Source of the DNA: Maratus speciosus
Lineage: Eukaryota > Arthropoda > Arachnida > Araneae > Salticidae
Reading direction: 5' to 3'
Assembly: GCA_963932465.1 (NCBI GenBank)
Contig: OZ010792.1
Coordinates: 186,467,377-186,531,376, forward strand
Length of the DNA stretch: 64,000 nucleotides
The translations under genes were made by a program, and so were the position numbers. The notes beneath the pieces were generated by a model. The model searched no databases. It was not told the DNA's origin and saw only the letters and a program-made list of their open reading frames with translations. This document shows positions 11,018-23,991 of the stretch, one piece after another. The stretch's first letter is position 1; the number at the start of each line of letters is the position of its first letter.

Positions 11018-11843
11018 TTAGAAAAATCTTGGAAGATTGATTGTAAGAAAATTTTAAACGCAAACTTTTCGCCAATGGATTTTAGTTGATCGGTGCAACT
11101 TAGAAACAGTTCAGAACCCTGTGCAAGAATTTATTAATATATTTTCTGTGAAAAACTCGAGATTCTTCGCCATGATTTCATTAGTAAGTAGCAAAGTCCT
11201 TTTAAATGTAATGTACTAGGAAAATTTATTAACTTCTGAAATGGCTGCTGTTTGCGACTTTTCAGAAAATTATAGTTTTATTTTATAAAACGAAGCACAG
11301 TCATACCATTAGAACAAATCATTATACATATATATCCATTTGTAGTACATTTTAAAAAATAAAATGAAATTAAGCATTGTAGTTTTGTTACCTCAGAATA
11401 TTGAACATAGCTGTATATACATTTCAGAAAAAACTTATTCAGTTTTTAAAATTAAAATTCTATGAAGTGAAGAAAATTTACTATTTTACAGATGGCAGTG
11501 CTGCCGAATACAAAAATAAAAAAAATATTCACAGATCTTTGCTATTACAAGAATGATTTTGGAATTGAAGCAGAATGGCACATTTCTGCTATAGCTGACA
11601 GCAAAGGATCTTGTGATAGAATAGGAGGTACAGTGAAAAGGGAAGCAGCAAGAGCAAGTCTACAAAGGCTTTATCAAGACCAAATAACTACGCTATTTCG
11701 GTTATGTTATATGACAGGTTAAAATTTCACTAATCTAAAATAATAGAATTTTGTTATGCAACTCAAACCCAAGAGGAATATATTAAAATTTAGCAGCACC
11801 TTGAACACAGACTCAGCCAGACTGTGGCAGCACCTAGTACTAC
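11018..11843 (+). pseudogene. Uncharacterised multicopy family, N-terminal part, split by LTR element
   Basis: A decayed coding region without introns. Readable blocks, joined by small frame shifts: WKIDCKKIL; QWILVDRCNLETVQNP (11070 on); LRHDFISK; AVCDFSENYSF (near 11250); YPFVVHF (near 11335); IYYFTDGSAAEYKN (near 11475); then from 11527 DLCYYKNDFGIEAEWH and CDRIGGTVKREAARASLQ. In-frame stops follow near 11720 and 11787. I recall this motif series from unnamed multicopy proteins of many invertebrates; I know no established name or function. The spaced Asp and Glu in CDFSENY, FTDG and EAEWH could form an RNase H-like catalytic set, but that is speculation. The reading frame breaks at 11843, where the LTR element begins, and resumes at 28124. 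Confidence 0.65.
11839..11843. repeat. Left TSD of LTR element (ACTAC)
   Basis: Five bases repeated at 28119-28123; also confirmed by frame continuity of the interrupted pseudogene. Confidence 0.85.
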
Positions 11844-12230
11844 TGTCACATTCGTGGCTCCGAACTCCTGCTACCCTGCAACCCCCAACGCATCTCGGGA
11901 ATCTTAAAGTGGACTCTCCGCGGAGGTTAGATGCTGGAGGTTGGAGAAAATTTAAACTTTACAGGCAGAGCAAGATCGAACCCTTGACCTGAGAGGGTGA
12001 AAGAATGTTTTGGGCCAGTGGATGCGCCGAAACTTTAACTTTGTAGTTATTGAATGCTCTCGGAAAACACGGGTTAGATAGGCAGTGAGCCTACCCTGTT
12101 AATGAATAATTAAATTGTAAATAGTTTGTGTTAATGTAATTAAAATGTTTTTTTGTTTAGAGACATGCGTTCTCATTGATCTCATCAGTAATAATTATTA
12201 CTGGGGAACCACCGCACGGGAAATCGCCTC
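11844..12230 (+). repeat. 5' LTR
   Basis: Starts TGTCAC and ends in ATCGCCTC rather than the usual CA. The end is set by the matching 3' LTR, which changes into the TSD right after CCTC. The LTR should carry promoter and polyadenylation signals; I do not see a clear TATA box. Confidence 0.85.
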
Positions 12231-12237
12231 GTGACAT

Positions 12238-12255
12238 TGGCGCAGCCGGTATCCG
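12238..12255 (+). promoter_or_regulatory. Primer binding site
   Basis: TGGCGCAGCCGGTATCCG starts 7 bases after the 5' LTR. It begins with TGG, the complement of the CCA end of a tRNA, and resembles the TGGCGCAGYCGG type seen in several Gypsy elements. Which tRNA is used I cannot say. Confidence 0.6.
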
Positions 12256-12858
12256 ATAGACTGATGAGATTCACGTCCTCTATGGATGCTTATACCCAGT
12301 TAGGGCAGCAAAAAGAAAAAAAAAACTTCGTGATGGATTGATGGCGAAGCTGATGGACGTGGACGGAAGATGTTATAGCTGATGAGAGGCTGGAAGAGAC
12401 AGAAGCAAGCCTTTAGATGATCTGGACGTCATATTTCTGGTGGAAGCAAGATGAAAAAATACTGGGAATGACTGGTGAATGGAGATTATTTGTATTCATT
12501 GTACCAGAAACATGTATGTTTGTTAAAAAGGATAAAGTTACGGTAATAACGGGTTATTTAATATGGCAATTAAAAAAAAAATAAAGTGGTCGTGGTTATT
12601 TGTTAGAAATGAGTGATGACTGGATCAACCGGGAAGTTTATACGTAAACTTGTTCAGATTTTTTTTTTGTATTATTATTATTATTATTATTGTATTATAT
12701 GTTGTGAAAATTGAATTCTCTGGATAAAGTAGTTTTATATCAGATTGAAATTAAATATATATATATATATATATATAATTTGGGCTAGTTAAGTACCGTA
12801 GAATTTTTTTTGTTTGTTTCGTTTGGTTACTGAAAAGGACTGAAAAATGGCCTTTTGA

Positions 12859-15800
12859 ATGAAAAGTAGTAGGCAGGGTTGTTAAAAATCACGAATTAAA
12901 AAAAAAATTTAAAAAAATCCAATTTATTTGATTTAAATCGGATTTTTTTGATTTAAATCAGATTTTTTTTATTAATATTATTTGTGTACTTATTTATGTA
13001 CGTGCATGTATTTATTTTTTTTTTCTGTATAGATTTACACTTTTCTATTAATTTAATTACGTTTCCTAGATAAGAATTCAAGATAGTTTAAATAAAAATT
13101 AAAAATTGTTGCAAACAAATTTAAAAGATTCACTTAAAACTTAAACTCTTATTATTCTACTATTATATTCAAATTGTTATACTTATATCTATGCATGTTC
13201 TGCGTATAAATTTCTAGTTAATTTAAAGTTATTTATTTTTCATTAATGTATTACTTCAATAATATATAAACAAATTAAAAATGCAACAAAGAATTTTTGT
13301 ATTAGTATTCCATTACTGGTTCAGATTTACTAATGCTATCTTTATCACATAGGGTGCAAATTTCTTTGTGTTTTTACATTCTTGCCATAATCCCCATCAT
13401 TTTACCACTACACTATTAGCATATTGCTATTACACATTTCCCAAAAATAGTATTTTTTTTTCTGTAAAATAAAGCCACATTGGATCTTTCTTTCTGCGAA
13501 CCATCCAAAAGCTCTCTGTAACTGTATCTAGTATTAGTAAATGACATTATTGTTTCAACTTGTGATTCACACTATACTATACTAATCTAATGATTGAAAA
13601 AACAGTTACCAGGTGAAAAATAATCACATAACTGAAAGCCTAAAATTACCAATTGTCAGTGTTATCCTACCCTCAGTCGTTGACAATTTCAACAATCAGT
13701 CATGCTTACTGGGCAGCAGGAATGACTGCTAGCTTAGAAATAACAGGGATTTATTTAGTATAAATTTGGGTCCTTTAAAGGGCCTTTCACAATTTTTTAA
13801 ATATTTAGATAGGACACTTCACGTAAATTTTCATCTTAAAACAGGGCCTTTCACAAAATATTTTTCTTCAAAATAGGCTTTTCCCTAAACTTTTCTGTCG
13901 CCAAACTTAAACTTTCACAAATTAATTATTTTAAAATAAAATTTAACTTGTCACAAAATAGTTGAAGTCAACAAAATACCTATTACATATTTTTATTTTT
14001 AATAAATAAACGATCTTGTTAAAAGCATAAACAAGAATCTATATATAATGATATATTCAAATTCACAAAATTGTAATTAGTTTTTTCAATAAAAAAAAAT
14101 CTTCACCAAAACAGGACACATAAATCCTGGACAGGCCCATGAATAAGGTACAGTAATATTCCTTATATTTTCAATTGCAGTAAGCAATGAATTCTAGGAA
14201 GCGAAAGGAAAAAATGGATTAGTCACAGCTATTAAAGTATTGCCAGTTATAGAAGAAAGATGAAATTGAAATTCTATAATTCTGTGTTAGACAGTCAAAA
14301 TATTTATTATATTATAATCCAAGTATTGATCATATTATTTGATCAATACATGAATCACCAACATATGGGATACAATAATTTGCAGGTCTAAGCAACTAAG
14401 CATAAAACAACCTCGTGAATTGTGTGTAATCTGCTTCAGAGAATGTAACTCTGCACTAAAACTGAAAGTACTATTATATTAAGTACATTTTTTAAATAGA
14501 TTTAAATATAGCTTTAAGTATTTAACTTGCAGAAATGAAGTGATCATTTAAAAAAGAAAACAATTTAAAAATGATAGAGCATTTATCAGTATTTTTTGGG
14601 AATGCACTATGGATTGATAATATTTTAAGACAATTGCATTTACTTTCATAAAATAATAGTATTTTGAAATTATAAAAGTTTTATTTAATGTTATTAAAAG
14701 GTAATTTTTAATCTGAAATGAATTATGATTTTTCTTATAACATAAATGATGAATTTGATTCTTATTTAGCCTGTAAATATCAGTGTTAAAAAAAACTGAT
14801 TTAAATCAAGGATTTTTTTAAAAAAGTCATTTGATTTAATTCATGATTTAAATTGCGATTTAAATCAAACAACCCTGGTAGTAGGGCGGATTTAGCTCAA
14901 TTAGTTGAGGAATTGGGGGAACAAATTCCGGAAAAGGGAACCAAATTTCAACTCAGTAAAATTATTTTGGGACACGCGGATTATGAAGAGGCTATGATAA
15001 AGGAATTGCTAGAACAAATTATAAGCGAACGAAAAAAACTTGAGGAAAAAGAATTATGTGAGAAGAAAACGTGAAGCACCCGAGGACATGAAATAAAGCT
15101 TAAGGAGTTCGAAATTTAACAGCGGCAGGTCCCGAATGGGAATCGGAGAGAAATAATAAGCAGTCCCGAAGACGGATTAGCAAAATATTTACATATAGTA
15201 AGGGAGCAGATGCCTCGCATTCCAAAGAAAACAGAAAATTGGGTTTTCTTTTTCCACCAGGCAGAAACCATTTCTGAAATTTATTCAGTACCAGAGAATA
15301 CCAATTTGGGTAAAATTGGGTTAATAAAATTAAATAAAATTAAATAAACTAAATAAAATTCTTAATAGCCTTGGAAACTTAATTAGAAGTCTAACGAATA
15401 GTTTGGGAACAGACCAATTGTCCAGCTATACCTCTATTAAGGAATGTATTTTAGCTGAAAATGCGTTGACCCCGCTGCAGCGCAAAAGGAATTTTGAGAC
15501 ATGTCATAAACAACATAACGAAAGTTATATCCAATGGGTAGCGAAGGCTAAAACTAACTTAGATTATTATTTAGAGAGCCGGGAGGTGAAATATTTCAAA
15601 TTGTTAAAAGATCTTATCATATCGGATATAATTAAAGACTCGTGAACTAGCTGTATGAAGTCACATATAGTAATGAAAGAAGGGGCAAAATGGATGACAC
15701 CTGTTGATCTTGCTAAGACACTAGATATATATGTGGAGGCGGTCCCACAACTGAACGAAGGTAATTGTTATCACGAAAGGGATAAGAGGCGATATTTAAA

Positions 15801-16090
15801 GCCATTCAGGCAGGATAGACTAGCTCGAATAGAAGAGCAGGGAAACGGATTCCGGCCCAAAGAGCCCGGTTCAAATCAAACAATAAGAAAGCCATTCATC
15901 ATTCTACCCCACCTCGCATCGGGAGAAAAACTAATCCTTTCTTTGAAATGGTGGATTTGCCTTGGGATGATCCATATAAGCATCCATTTTGTTGCCTGGA
16001 TGGAGTGGAATTGGGTTTTTTAATTTATGTATCAGGTACACTTACGGGCACCGCACATGTTCAAGAAATAGGCGCCAATTCAGCTAATGT
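12859..16090 (+). pseudogene. gag of the LTR element, broken and split by hAT
   Basis: The start is ATG 12859; five codons later a hAT element (12874-14877) interrupts, and the frame continues at 14886 with ADLAQLVEELGEQ. Further blocks, in shifting frames: MPRIPKKTENWVFFFHQ (near 15210), SYTSIKECILAENALT (near 15424), SYIQWVAKAKTNLDYY (near 15520), LVKDLIISD-like text before a stop at 15643, then MTPVDLAKTLDIY (near 15690) and a basic tail. These are the usual blocks of Gypsy-type gag in arthropods, which forms the particle. From about 15900 another reading, PFFEMVDLPWDDPYKHPFC, runs to a TAA near 16113; it overlaps an inverted repeat at 15980 and may belong to the nested block, not to gag. 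Confidence 0.65.
12874..14877. mobile_element. Non-autonomous hAT element, 8-bp TSD
   Basis: Ends are CAGGGTTGTT and AACAACCCTG; the flanks repeat GTAGTAGG at 12866-12873 and 14878-14885. 8-bp TSD and CAG-type ends mark the hAT superfamily. No transposase frame is seen in its 2.0 kb. Both termini carry repeats of the palindrome GATTTAAATC (about 12930-12960 and 14800-14870), placed where hAT transposases bind subterminal sites. The insertion breaks the gag frame of the LTR element but keeps it readable on both sides. Confidence 0.9.
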
Positions 16091-16447
16091 GTTAGTACTA
16101 CGTAGGCTTCTCTAATAAAAGGGACTCATTCTGTAATCTTTCTGAGGGAATTTTTATTTTCTTTTCTGATACTTTTTTCTTTTTGTAAATAACTATATGC
16201 GTTAACTAAGTGCTATCTATTTCCATATGGTGACAAATTTCATAAATAAATGGTACACTATCAAGTAAATCTGGTGCAGTCGAACAAAAGAAAGAAAGAA
16301 GGAAAGAGATACATTTTAATCACCCCATTGTACAAAAAAAAAAAAAAAAAAAAAAAAAAAAGGAAAAGGCAGTTATGTTTTTTTTTTTTTTTTTTTTTTT
16401 TGAAATAGGCAAATATGTCTTTTTTCAATGTATGTTGTATATATATA

Positions 16448-16618
16448 AACAGAACCTCGTTAACGCGAACACTCAAAGTCAAACTTTTTTTATTCGTGTT
16501 AAAAGTAGTTCGTGATATCCGAACTTAAATACATCATATGCAACAGGACGGGGCAATCGGAAACAGTTCGTACTAAAAGTAATTCGCGTTAAACGTGTTC
16601 GTGTTAACGAGGTTTGAC
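16448..16618. mobile_element. pogo-type MITE
   Basis: About 170 bp with ends reading CAGAACCTCGTTAACGCG and, inverted, CAAACCTCGTTAACACG, in a TA-rich context. The ends agree with those of pogo/Tigger-derived miniature elements, which insert at TA. It is degraded and has no coding content. Confidence 0.6.
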
Positions 16619-17433
16619 TATATATATATACTAAAAAAATGCTTTGGGGTCTTCTTCATACTGAAATTGTTTCAAATTTCAAACTCTGAAATTTTCAATA
16701 CGAGCACCTTATTTTGGCACTATTTAGTTTTCTCGTTAAATTTCAACTTAGGGTAGCAAACTGAAAGTCAATCGTGCCAGTAGTGTACAGTTTATAGATA
16801 TTTAAAATTTTGAACTCCAAATGTTAAATATATTTTAATCATTACAACGCAGATTGCAATGCGGTTAGTTCTTTAAGCATAGCTCCAGAAGTATTTTTCA
16901 GAATAAGCCGTGATTTTATAATTCACATACTTGAAGCATTTATAAATCGATTTTTTTTTTTTTTTTAATCAAAGAACTTAGATTACAAGTCCTAATTTCT
17001 TCCGAAAAAAATATTTTTCATTTTATTTTCTTGCATTTAATCTAATATTATATGCACAACAATATATTATACATTGTATAACATGATTTAATACAAGCAA
17101 CAACTGTAATTTTATGGATGATTATGCTTTATTAATGGTTATATTTAAATGTATATAAATAATGTACAAATGAAAAGAAAAATATTTTCAAAATTTTATT
17201 TCAAGATATACTGTAAATAACTGCAATGCATTCATGATAGTTTATTTGAAGCGTAAAATTTTATATACTATGCACAAACTTTAACAATTATTTTACTATT
17301 TAAATGCAGTTAAGCAAAATGCCATATATTTTTTAAGGTTTAAAAGGGGAAAAAAATTAAAATTAGTTTCAGAAATTTTGAAAGGTTAAACTTTTACATG
17401 TTTGGTATAAATATAGAAACTTGAGAATCTTAC

Positions 17434-17720
17434 CTGTAAATTTGAAGAAGCGGAACATTTGGTTCTGATATAGCTCTGTTCTTCATCTGTGCGATACACA
17501 TAACGGCCGAAACTTTCACGGATTCGGGTTCATGTAAATGGTCACTACGTTTTCGGATAACGTCATTACTTTCACTAACTAATATGGATGTTTTGCAATT
17601 TTGAAAATTGCATAAAAAATATTTAGACAAATTTCTGTTGCATTTTAACTTATATAAATGCTCTTCATGTACAAAGTATTTTGCACCATTCTTTTCCTCA
17701 AATATTCGTCGTTGCTCCAT
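17434..17720 (-). pseudogene. FLYWCH-type zinc finger exon
   Basis: From ATG 17718-17720 the minus strand reads MEQRRIFEEKNGAKYFVHE, then HLYKLKCNRN, YFLCNFQNCKTSI and HLHEPES: the Cys-x4-Cys...His-x-His pattern and aromatic spacing of a FLYWCH finger. The frame ends at a sharp splice donor, CAG|GTAAGATTC, at 17434/17433. FLYWCH fingers are found in insect regulators and at the start of many Mutator-like transposases; with this surrounding a transposon origin is likelier. I found no downstream exon between 16620 and 17430, and no mutation in the exon itself, so it is called a gene fragment. Confidence 0.6.
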
Positions 17721-18993
17721 AATTTTTAACTGATTGCTTGAGGTAAACAAAATCACAACACTCGTATGAGTAAAATATGAGAATGGGTTTTCTTTTCTTT
17801 CTTTCTTTCTTTTTCTTTTTTTTTTCGGAATCGGCACAAAAATACATTAACCCACAGCAAAGGATTGAAAGAATTTAAACGACACCGACTTTTAGTTCCG
17901 ATTCTTTAAACAACACCGACTTCATTGGTGTCAGATCTTTAATCATACAATAGTCAATTATTTGTTACTATTTAAGCTTTTAAAAGTTAAAGGCTTTTTG
18001 CTCTTTTCCAAAATGCATTTCAGTTGAAAGTGGAATAATCTGGAAGAACTTTTAAGCAAATGTCAACTTCATGTCATTCATCGGATTGTTCAGACAACCT
18101 TTCAATGTGGCAAATATTGTTGTCGTTAGTTTATTGACACGCGATTAATAAATAGCGACTTATATGCTCACAAAGGGTTTCAAATGCTTTTCTTGGAGAA
18201 TATAGCAAAAAAAAAAAAAAAAAAAAATTCACTTCCGGCTGTAAATTATAACCTAAACTATAACCTAAATACCTCAAGGAAAAAAAAAAGAAAAAAAAGA
18301 GGCTAATTAAAAAAGCAATACATTTCTTTAAAATGTACTTCAAAACAGTAATGTGGCATGAATTGCCAAATATAATAATGAAGTGTGAAACGAAGTTAAT
18401 TTTCTCTCTATATACATGGGATATTTTTTAAATTAAAAAAAAAATGATTCAGTTGATTTTTGATTCATTTATCTGTACATAAATTTACACACGTACAAAT
18501 CTGTATAAATCATGTATTCTTCTACATTAACAACATTCATTTGTCACGTATTTTTTAGTCACCGTAAGTACGTCTTTAAAAAACTAAAAATATGCGATTT
18601 TTTTTTTTTTTTTTTGCAAAGCAGATGCAATCTTCTGTTAAGCATGCGATAATCAAACAGATATATTGATTAAGCACGTTTTAGTCGAATATAGTTTAAT
18701 TGAATATTCTGTATCATATAAATATATCATAAACTGTAATGCTGAAATATTCTGTATCATATAAATATAACATAAACTATAACGCTAAAGTTTTATTATC
18801 TTCATAATAATACAGTGCTTAGCATTATACTATACTAAATAATTATTATGAAAATAATTAAGACCACACGCGAAAACTGATAAAAGTGAAAACGAAGCCT
18901 TTTTTTCAAACTCAATTTAGAACTTAAAATTTTGAAAAGCAAAAACTCATAGATCAAATCAACAATTCAGTGGTGTAAACCAAACATTTCAAC

Positions 18994-20070
18994 TAGAGAT
19001 CGACCGAAAATTCGGTTTCGTTCTCGTTTTAGGCTCAAAATCGGAGTTTCGTTTTCGGCGAAAATGTTGCCAAAAATTCGGCCTCACCGAAACTCGTCCG
19101 AAATTATTTTTATTCCAAATATCTCGTTTCTTCCTTTGGAAATTTTCAATATAACTCATTGATTTGAGCTGCATTGGCTCAAATGACACACTCTTTATTT
19201 ATTGCTGTGTATTTCACTGTTTATAATTATCAGTCATAACTGACTCAACATGTGAAATAAATTGTAAAGCAAGTAATACATGCATGACTAAACTTTGAAG
19301 ACGCTTTTCACAAGCTCATTAAAAATTGCAGACTTAACAGTAATAGATTTGAAACCGCAGAAGTGTTTCGAATACCCGTTGATAATAGTATAACGGAATA
19401 ATATTAAAATGTATACATTGGTATAACAGATTATCATTTACAAAAATCTTTATAAAAGGTAAATCGAGGTACATAAAACATTTTTTAATTAGATGAAATT
19501 CATATAATTAGACACTGGCTTAATTATATTTTATGTTATATGAAAATAAAAAGTTTTGGCCAGAAGCACAGAGAGCCAACTAGGGCCACACGTATAATAA
19601 TTACACGTATAATACACTTAAAAGTTAACACTTTCAAAACAATAAATAAAATTATAAAAGTCTAAAACTTACAAGTTTCAGCCACCCTGTGGCCATCATC
19701 AAGGGTCTTACTTCAGTTAAAAAGAGAAAAATACTTATTAGTTTATAAAATTCAAAAGTTTACTTTTGAAACTTGTGAAACTTGTAGGTTTTAGACTTTT
19801 AGAATTGTATTTAATGTTTTGAAAGTGTTAACTTTTAAGTGTATTATACGTCTTTTAGTAAATCTTTTTAATTATATCTGTGCTGTTAATTTCAAAACAT
19901 AATAATCCTTCAATTTATTTAATTACACATATAATTAATCAATAATTATCTATGTATTAATTACTTTAAAAAAATAGAATATTTTCGTTTTAGGCCGAAA
20001 ATAGTAAGATTACCAAAGTTCGGTTTCAGTTTCTCTTTCGATCTTAAAAACTCGTTTCGGTCAATCCTTA
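18994..20070. mobile_element. Non-autonomous hAT element, 8-bp TSD
   Basis: Flanked by ATTTCAAC at 18986-18993 and 20071-20078. The ends TAGAGATCGACCGAAA and, inverted, TAAGGATTGACCGAAA are related. The termini are rich in CGAAA-type repeats for about 100 bases. No transposase frame. A later foldback lies inside (19604-19851). Confidence 0.85.
19604..19851. repeat. Foldback inside the hAT element
   Basis: Two arms of about 75 bases (19604-19678 and 19778-19851) are inverted copies of one another, both containing AAAGTTAACACTTTC or its complement, around a 100-base loop with CCACCCTGTGGCC. No TSD recognised. Confidence 0.65.
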
Positions 20071-20224
20071 ATTTCAACTAATATGTATAAAATTCAAACT
20101 GGATACTTGTTGAGACAGTCATAAATACGTTTTTATTATTAACAGCACAAAAGTGGCAAGCGCGTTAAAAAAGAAAAAAAAAAAAAAGAAAAAATACGAA
20201 ATCTAACAGCGTTTCTCATTTTCT

Positions 20225-23200
20225 TATAAAGGCAAACAAAGTGGCAGAAAAGGGTGTCAAAGTTGGCGATTTGAACGGAATTTACCAACAAAAGTTGTTA
20301 TAAGAGAGTAAACACCTGTAACTCGATTAAGTATATTTTTTGAAAAATGAAAAATAAAATTCGATTCCAAATCACTTGCATTCCTGCCCAGTTTCACGTT
20401 TTTACGGTAAAATAAAGTCTGTGAATGTGCCGGAAAACCATTAGTTTAAAAACACCTTGATTCTTAAAAATAAAAGCAAAATATAGATATTGCTTGCCTG
20501 AGCATTTTAAAACCGTCCTTTATAAGCCGACTAGAGTTCTGCCCGGGCTTGGCCCGAGGCCCGTACCCGGCCCGGCGGAATGAAGGCGAATTTTCAAACG
20601 GGCCGGGCCGGCAGAATTAGGACAATTTTTTCAATAGGCCGGGCCGACAGACAAAATAAACGGGTCAGGCCAGGCCGGCAAAAAAATTGAACGGGCCTGC
20701 AGGGTCGGGCCGGGTCGATAAAAGAATTAATCGGGCCTATCGGCTCGATATAAGAATTCAAGTGATACAGATAAAATACGAGCCATTTACAATGAATATG
20801 ATTTTCTCGAGAAGTATAAATGTGCATCACGACCCGATGCGAGTTTAGCAACATCAATACAGAAATGTAACATGTCCATCGTAGAGATCGGCATCGTACA
20901 GTTACTAGATGTCTGACTCCGGGTTTATTTTTTCTCAGCACACTCGTGCCGGGACCAAACTGGTCTTAATCGATCTCAGGATGTGTAGGATAGGCATTAT
21001 GTTTTGTAAGATTATTAATAGTGATAATGAACTTCTGTTAAGGGTGTTCTTAAATCCAAAAGCGCAACTTTCTGACATAAGTTTTAAATTATTTTTGCTC
21101 GAAAATGCATGAAACAAGCTGGTGTTGTTGTTCAGAAAATATGTAATTGAGCTGTTTTTTTCCAATTTTTTTGCAAACGCAATAGATCTTTGATAAAAGA
21201 GTACCAAAGTGGGCGTTTTGAGCCGAATTTCCGCGCGAAGGGAGAAGGAGCACTCAACAGCGGGCGAAAAACGTGTTTGTCACGTGATCGAATTCGCTTA
21301 TAACTCAATAGGTAATTGATTGATCAAAAAGTGGCAGAAACAGTTCAATTCCAAATCGCTTCCATGGCCAGGCGTTCCAATTTTATATCTTTCCGTTAAA
21401 AAATGAAATTGTAAATATGTCAAAACGTTTTGCGCTTGTTGAGCAGAGGAGTTAAGAACAGCCTTAACAGTATATTTGGAAATGTACCTTAAGGTGGTTC
21501 TCATATTCACCGCTCAACAATGCGAAACTTTTAGACACATTTTCTGACCCATTTTTAACTATAAAGGCATAAAATTGACAAGCCTGACTATTGAAGGCAT
21601 TTGGAAACGAATAGCTTTCTCCATACTTGATAAATCACTTATAGAGATAACAGAGATTCTTGTCACGTGACTGCCACGTTTTTCTCTTTTCCTGTGCTAT
21701 CGCTTGCGGAAATTCGATTCAAAACGCTAACTTTGGTTGTATTTTCAGAAAGATATATTGCTTTAATTTAAGAAAAAAACGACATTTACATAGTTTCCGA
21801 ATAAGAATACATACCAATCTTACGCGTTTCCAAAAAGAAATGAATTCATAAATGTGTCGAAATGTAGCTCCTTTGGATTTGAGAAAAGCCTTAAAAATGA
21901 GAGAAATATTTTCACAAATCTACTTTTTATTATACAGCTTCAAAAATTATCATGTTTTTAATCCTTTATTCTGAACTACATTAATCTTTTAATGAATCCT
22001 TATTTGAATTTTGAAATGTCAGTAGAGACGATGACTAAAACACTGTAAGTAATCGTTAATGTTTACTGTTATGTATTTTATGTTTTGCGAACACATAGTA
22101 ATCTAAAATATACTGTAAAATATTCCCATAAATATGTATGTTCATTAAAAGAATCTTAATTGTATGTCGAGAAAAAACGGCCATTTTTGTAGAGAAAAAA
22201 CGGACATTTTTGTAGAAACTGAGTCGGGCCAATCTTCCAATTTTTATACCGGGCCGGGCCAAGATAGCTTTAGTTCGGGCCGGGCCTGGAAATTCCAGCC
22301 CGTGCAGAGCTCTAAAAACCAACAGGAGTAAAATGTAAAAAAAAAAAAATATATATATATATATATATATCTTTTTCAATTGTTATTATTTGAACATGTG
22401 TGTATCTATCGGTTCGGTCCCTTCCTAATAAATAACTAAATAATTGTCAAATGTTAACTGTAATTCCTTCCAGCCAATTCTAATAAGCTCCTTGGAAAGC
22501 TAAGAAGGAATTCTTAAAAATCAATGATGGTTTTAGAAAAATAAAAGTTGCCTTAGATTAAAAAAAATATATATATATATATTTTTTTTAGAATAAAAGA
22601 AAATTTTCTTTATTTATTTTAATTCACCGAGAAAAATACAAAATTTAAAGTTTTATTAACTGAACAAGTTTTAAGAAAGTTTTTCTCTTAAATAATAATT
22701 CAAAGTATTTTTTTTTTAAATGTATTAGAGGCCGTTACGAGCTAAGCCCTCAAAACCCTGCCCTAACCTCGCCGGATTGTTAAACATGGTAATTTGAGTT
22801 ATTTCAAAAAATAAAATTTGATTATAGTAGATTGAATGGTATTCCACAAATGAAAATGTAGTCATATTTAAAGGAATATTGTAACACATGAAATTGGCAG
22901 GTGTTTTCATGCAGATACTATGCGATCGAGTGTTTTCTATTTTTTAATAAAAGCAAAAGATCATTCATCAAATACTGTCAACGGAAAACCTGTCGTCACG
23001 TGGATAAAATCGCTTATAAATATATAACTCATTGATCAATGATTGGTAAACACTATTCGATGCCAAATCGCTTCAGTAGTCATGCCTGCAAACGTCATGC
23101 TTTTGCATTTAAAAATGTGTCCGTAAATATTTAAAAGCTCCGTGTTGTCGGAGGGACATATTTCTTTGATAAAGCCCTTAAAAGGTGACATAATCTTAGA

Positions 23201-23255
23201 TTTGAGATTAGTTCGGATGATGAAACTGACACCATTTTCAAAAGAAAAGATCATT
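20225..23255. repeat. Four diverged copies of a 200-300 bp unit
   Basis: A unit recognisable by CGCTTATAACTCAATAGG and CCAAATCGCTTCCATGG-like text occurs at about 20225-20450, 21190-21490 and 22970-23250 in the same orientation and at 21540-21760 inverted. The middle two lie inside the element 20532-22314 and face each other as a large hairpin; the outer two lie outside. No coding content. Confidence 0.55.
20532..22314. mobile_element. hAT-like element with GC-rich ends
   Basis: Left end TAGAGTTCTGCCCGGGCT and right end, inverted, TAGAGCTCTGCACGGGCT bracket 1.8 kb. Next to each end are repeats of GGCCCGGCCCG-type sequence, strongly GC-rich against the AT-rich background. The flanks AAGCCGAC (left) and AAAACCAA (right) do not give a clean TSD, so the superfamily is tentative. 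Apparent frames here (for example 20594-20941 minus) are products of the GC repeats. Confidence 0.6.
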
Positions 23256-23991
23256 TTCATATATGGAACAAGTTAGTGTGATTGCGTCAGTATAATGTCA
23301 TATTCAATAAACTTTAGCTTGCATTTAAAGTTCCTAAAATTTATTAGTTTATTTCTAAATTTCTTTTCTTCTATCCCTTGAAATCAAAATTAACCAATAA
23401 AACTAAAATATGAAACATTTAAAAATAATTGATGGAAATGATGCACTAATCTTAAACGCATAGACAATTCTGTTTGTGAAAATGACATAAATTCCCAAAA
23501 GAAAAAATGCCTTTTCATCCAAAAAAAATGTACATCAGCACAGATGGTTTAGAACAATATTTTAATTAAAATCTTATTTTATAATTTTTATATTCCCTTA
23601 TAACTGAATTTTCTGTAAAAACATTGTGGCAGAATTTTAATGAAACGAAATAAAAGGCTAATATATATGTTTAAAAAAGAGCGAAACATTACAGACACAG
23701 TTTTTTTACTTCAAGAACTTTTTTAAATTATTGTATTCCATTATAATGTAGTCTTTTAAAGAAATGTAGTATTTGATAAAAGTTCTCAACAAAAAAGAGA
23801 AAAAAAAAAACCTTTTTTAAAATTCTATACTTCACCAGGCTACAAAATGGATGCCCCTATATCCCTGCAGATTAATCGAATGCGTTAATCCAAAGAGGAA
23901 AGCTCCCCGTTCCTTCACTTGACAGCCCGACACCACCCATCTTGACCTTTGAGGGGGGAATAGCGGGCTGTATGGGTTTCCACGGGGAAAC

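Larger units (their letters stand above)
15980..23854. mobile_element. 7.9-kb nested block, inverted-repeat bounded, identity unknown
   Basis: This block separates gag from the zinc knuckle of the LTR element, so it must have come in later (or replaced part of it). At its borders a 20-base sequence starting GCATCCATTTTGT (15980-15999) recurs inverted at 23835-23854 with one mismatch, which could be terminal inverted repeats of the insertion. I see no TSD, so the borders are tentative. Inside are a pogo-type MITE, a FLYWCH exon, two hAT-type elements and diverged repeat units; the rest is AT-rich with long A and T runs (A28 at 16334-16361, T24 at 16378-16401). Confidence 0.4.

Noticed and set aside
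11483..11492. TTTTACAG as a splice acceptor before the FTDG block
   Set aside because: The coding reading passes straight through it (YYFTDGSAAEYKN), so no intron is needed.
20594..20941. 115-codon minus-strand frame
   Set aside because: It covers the GC-rich terminal repeats of the element 20532-22314 and reads as low-complexity sequence.
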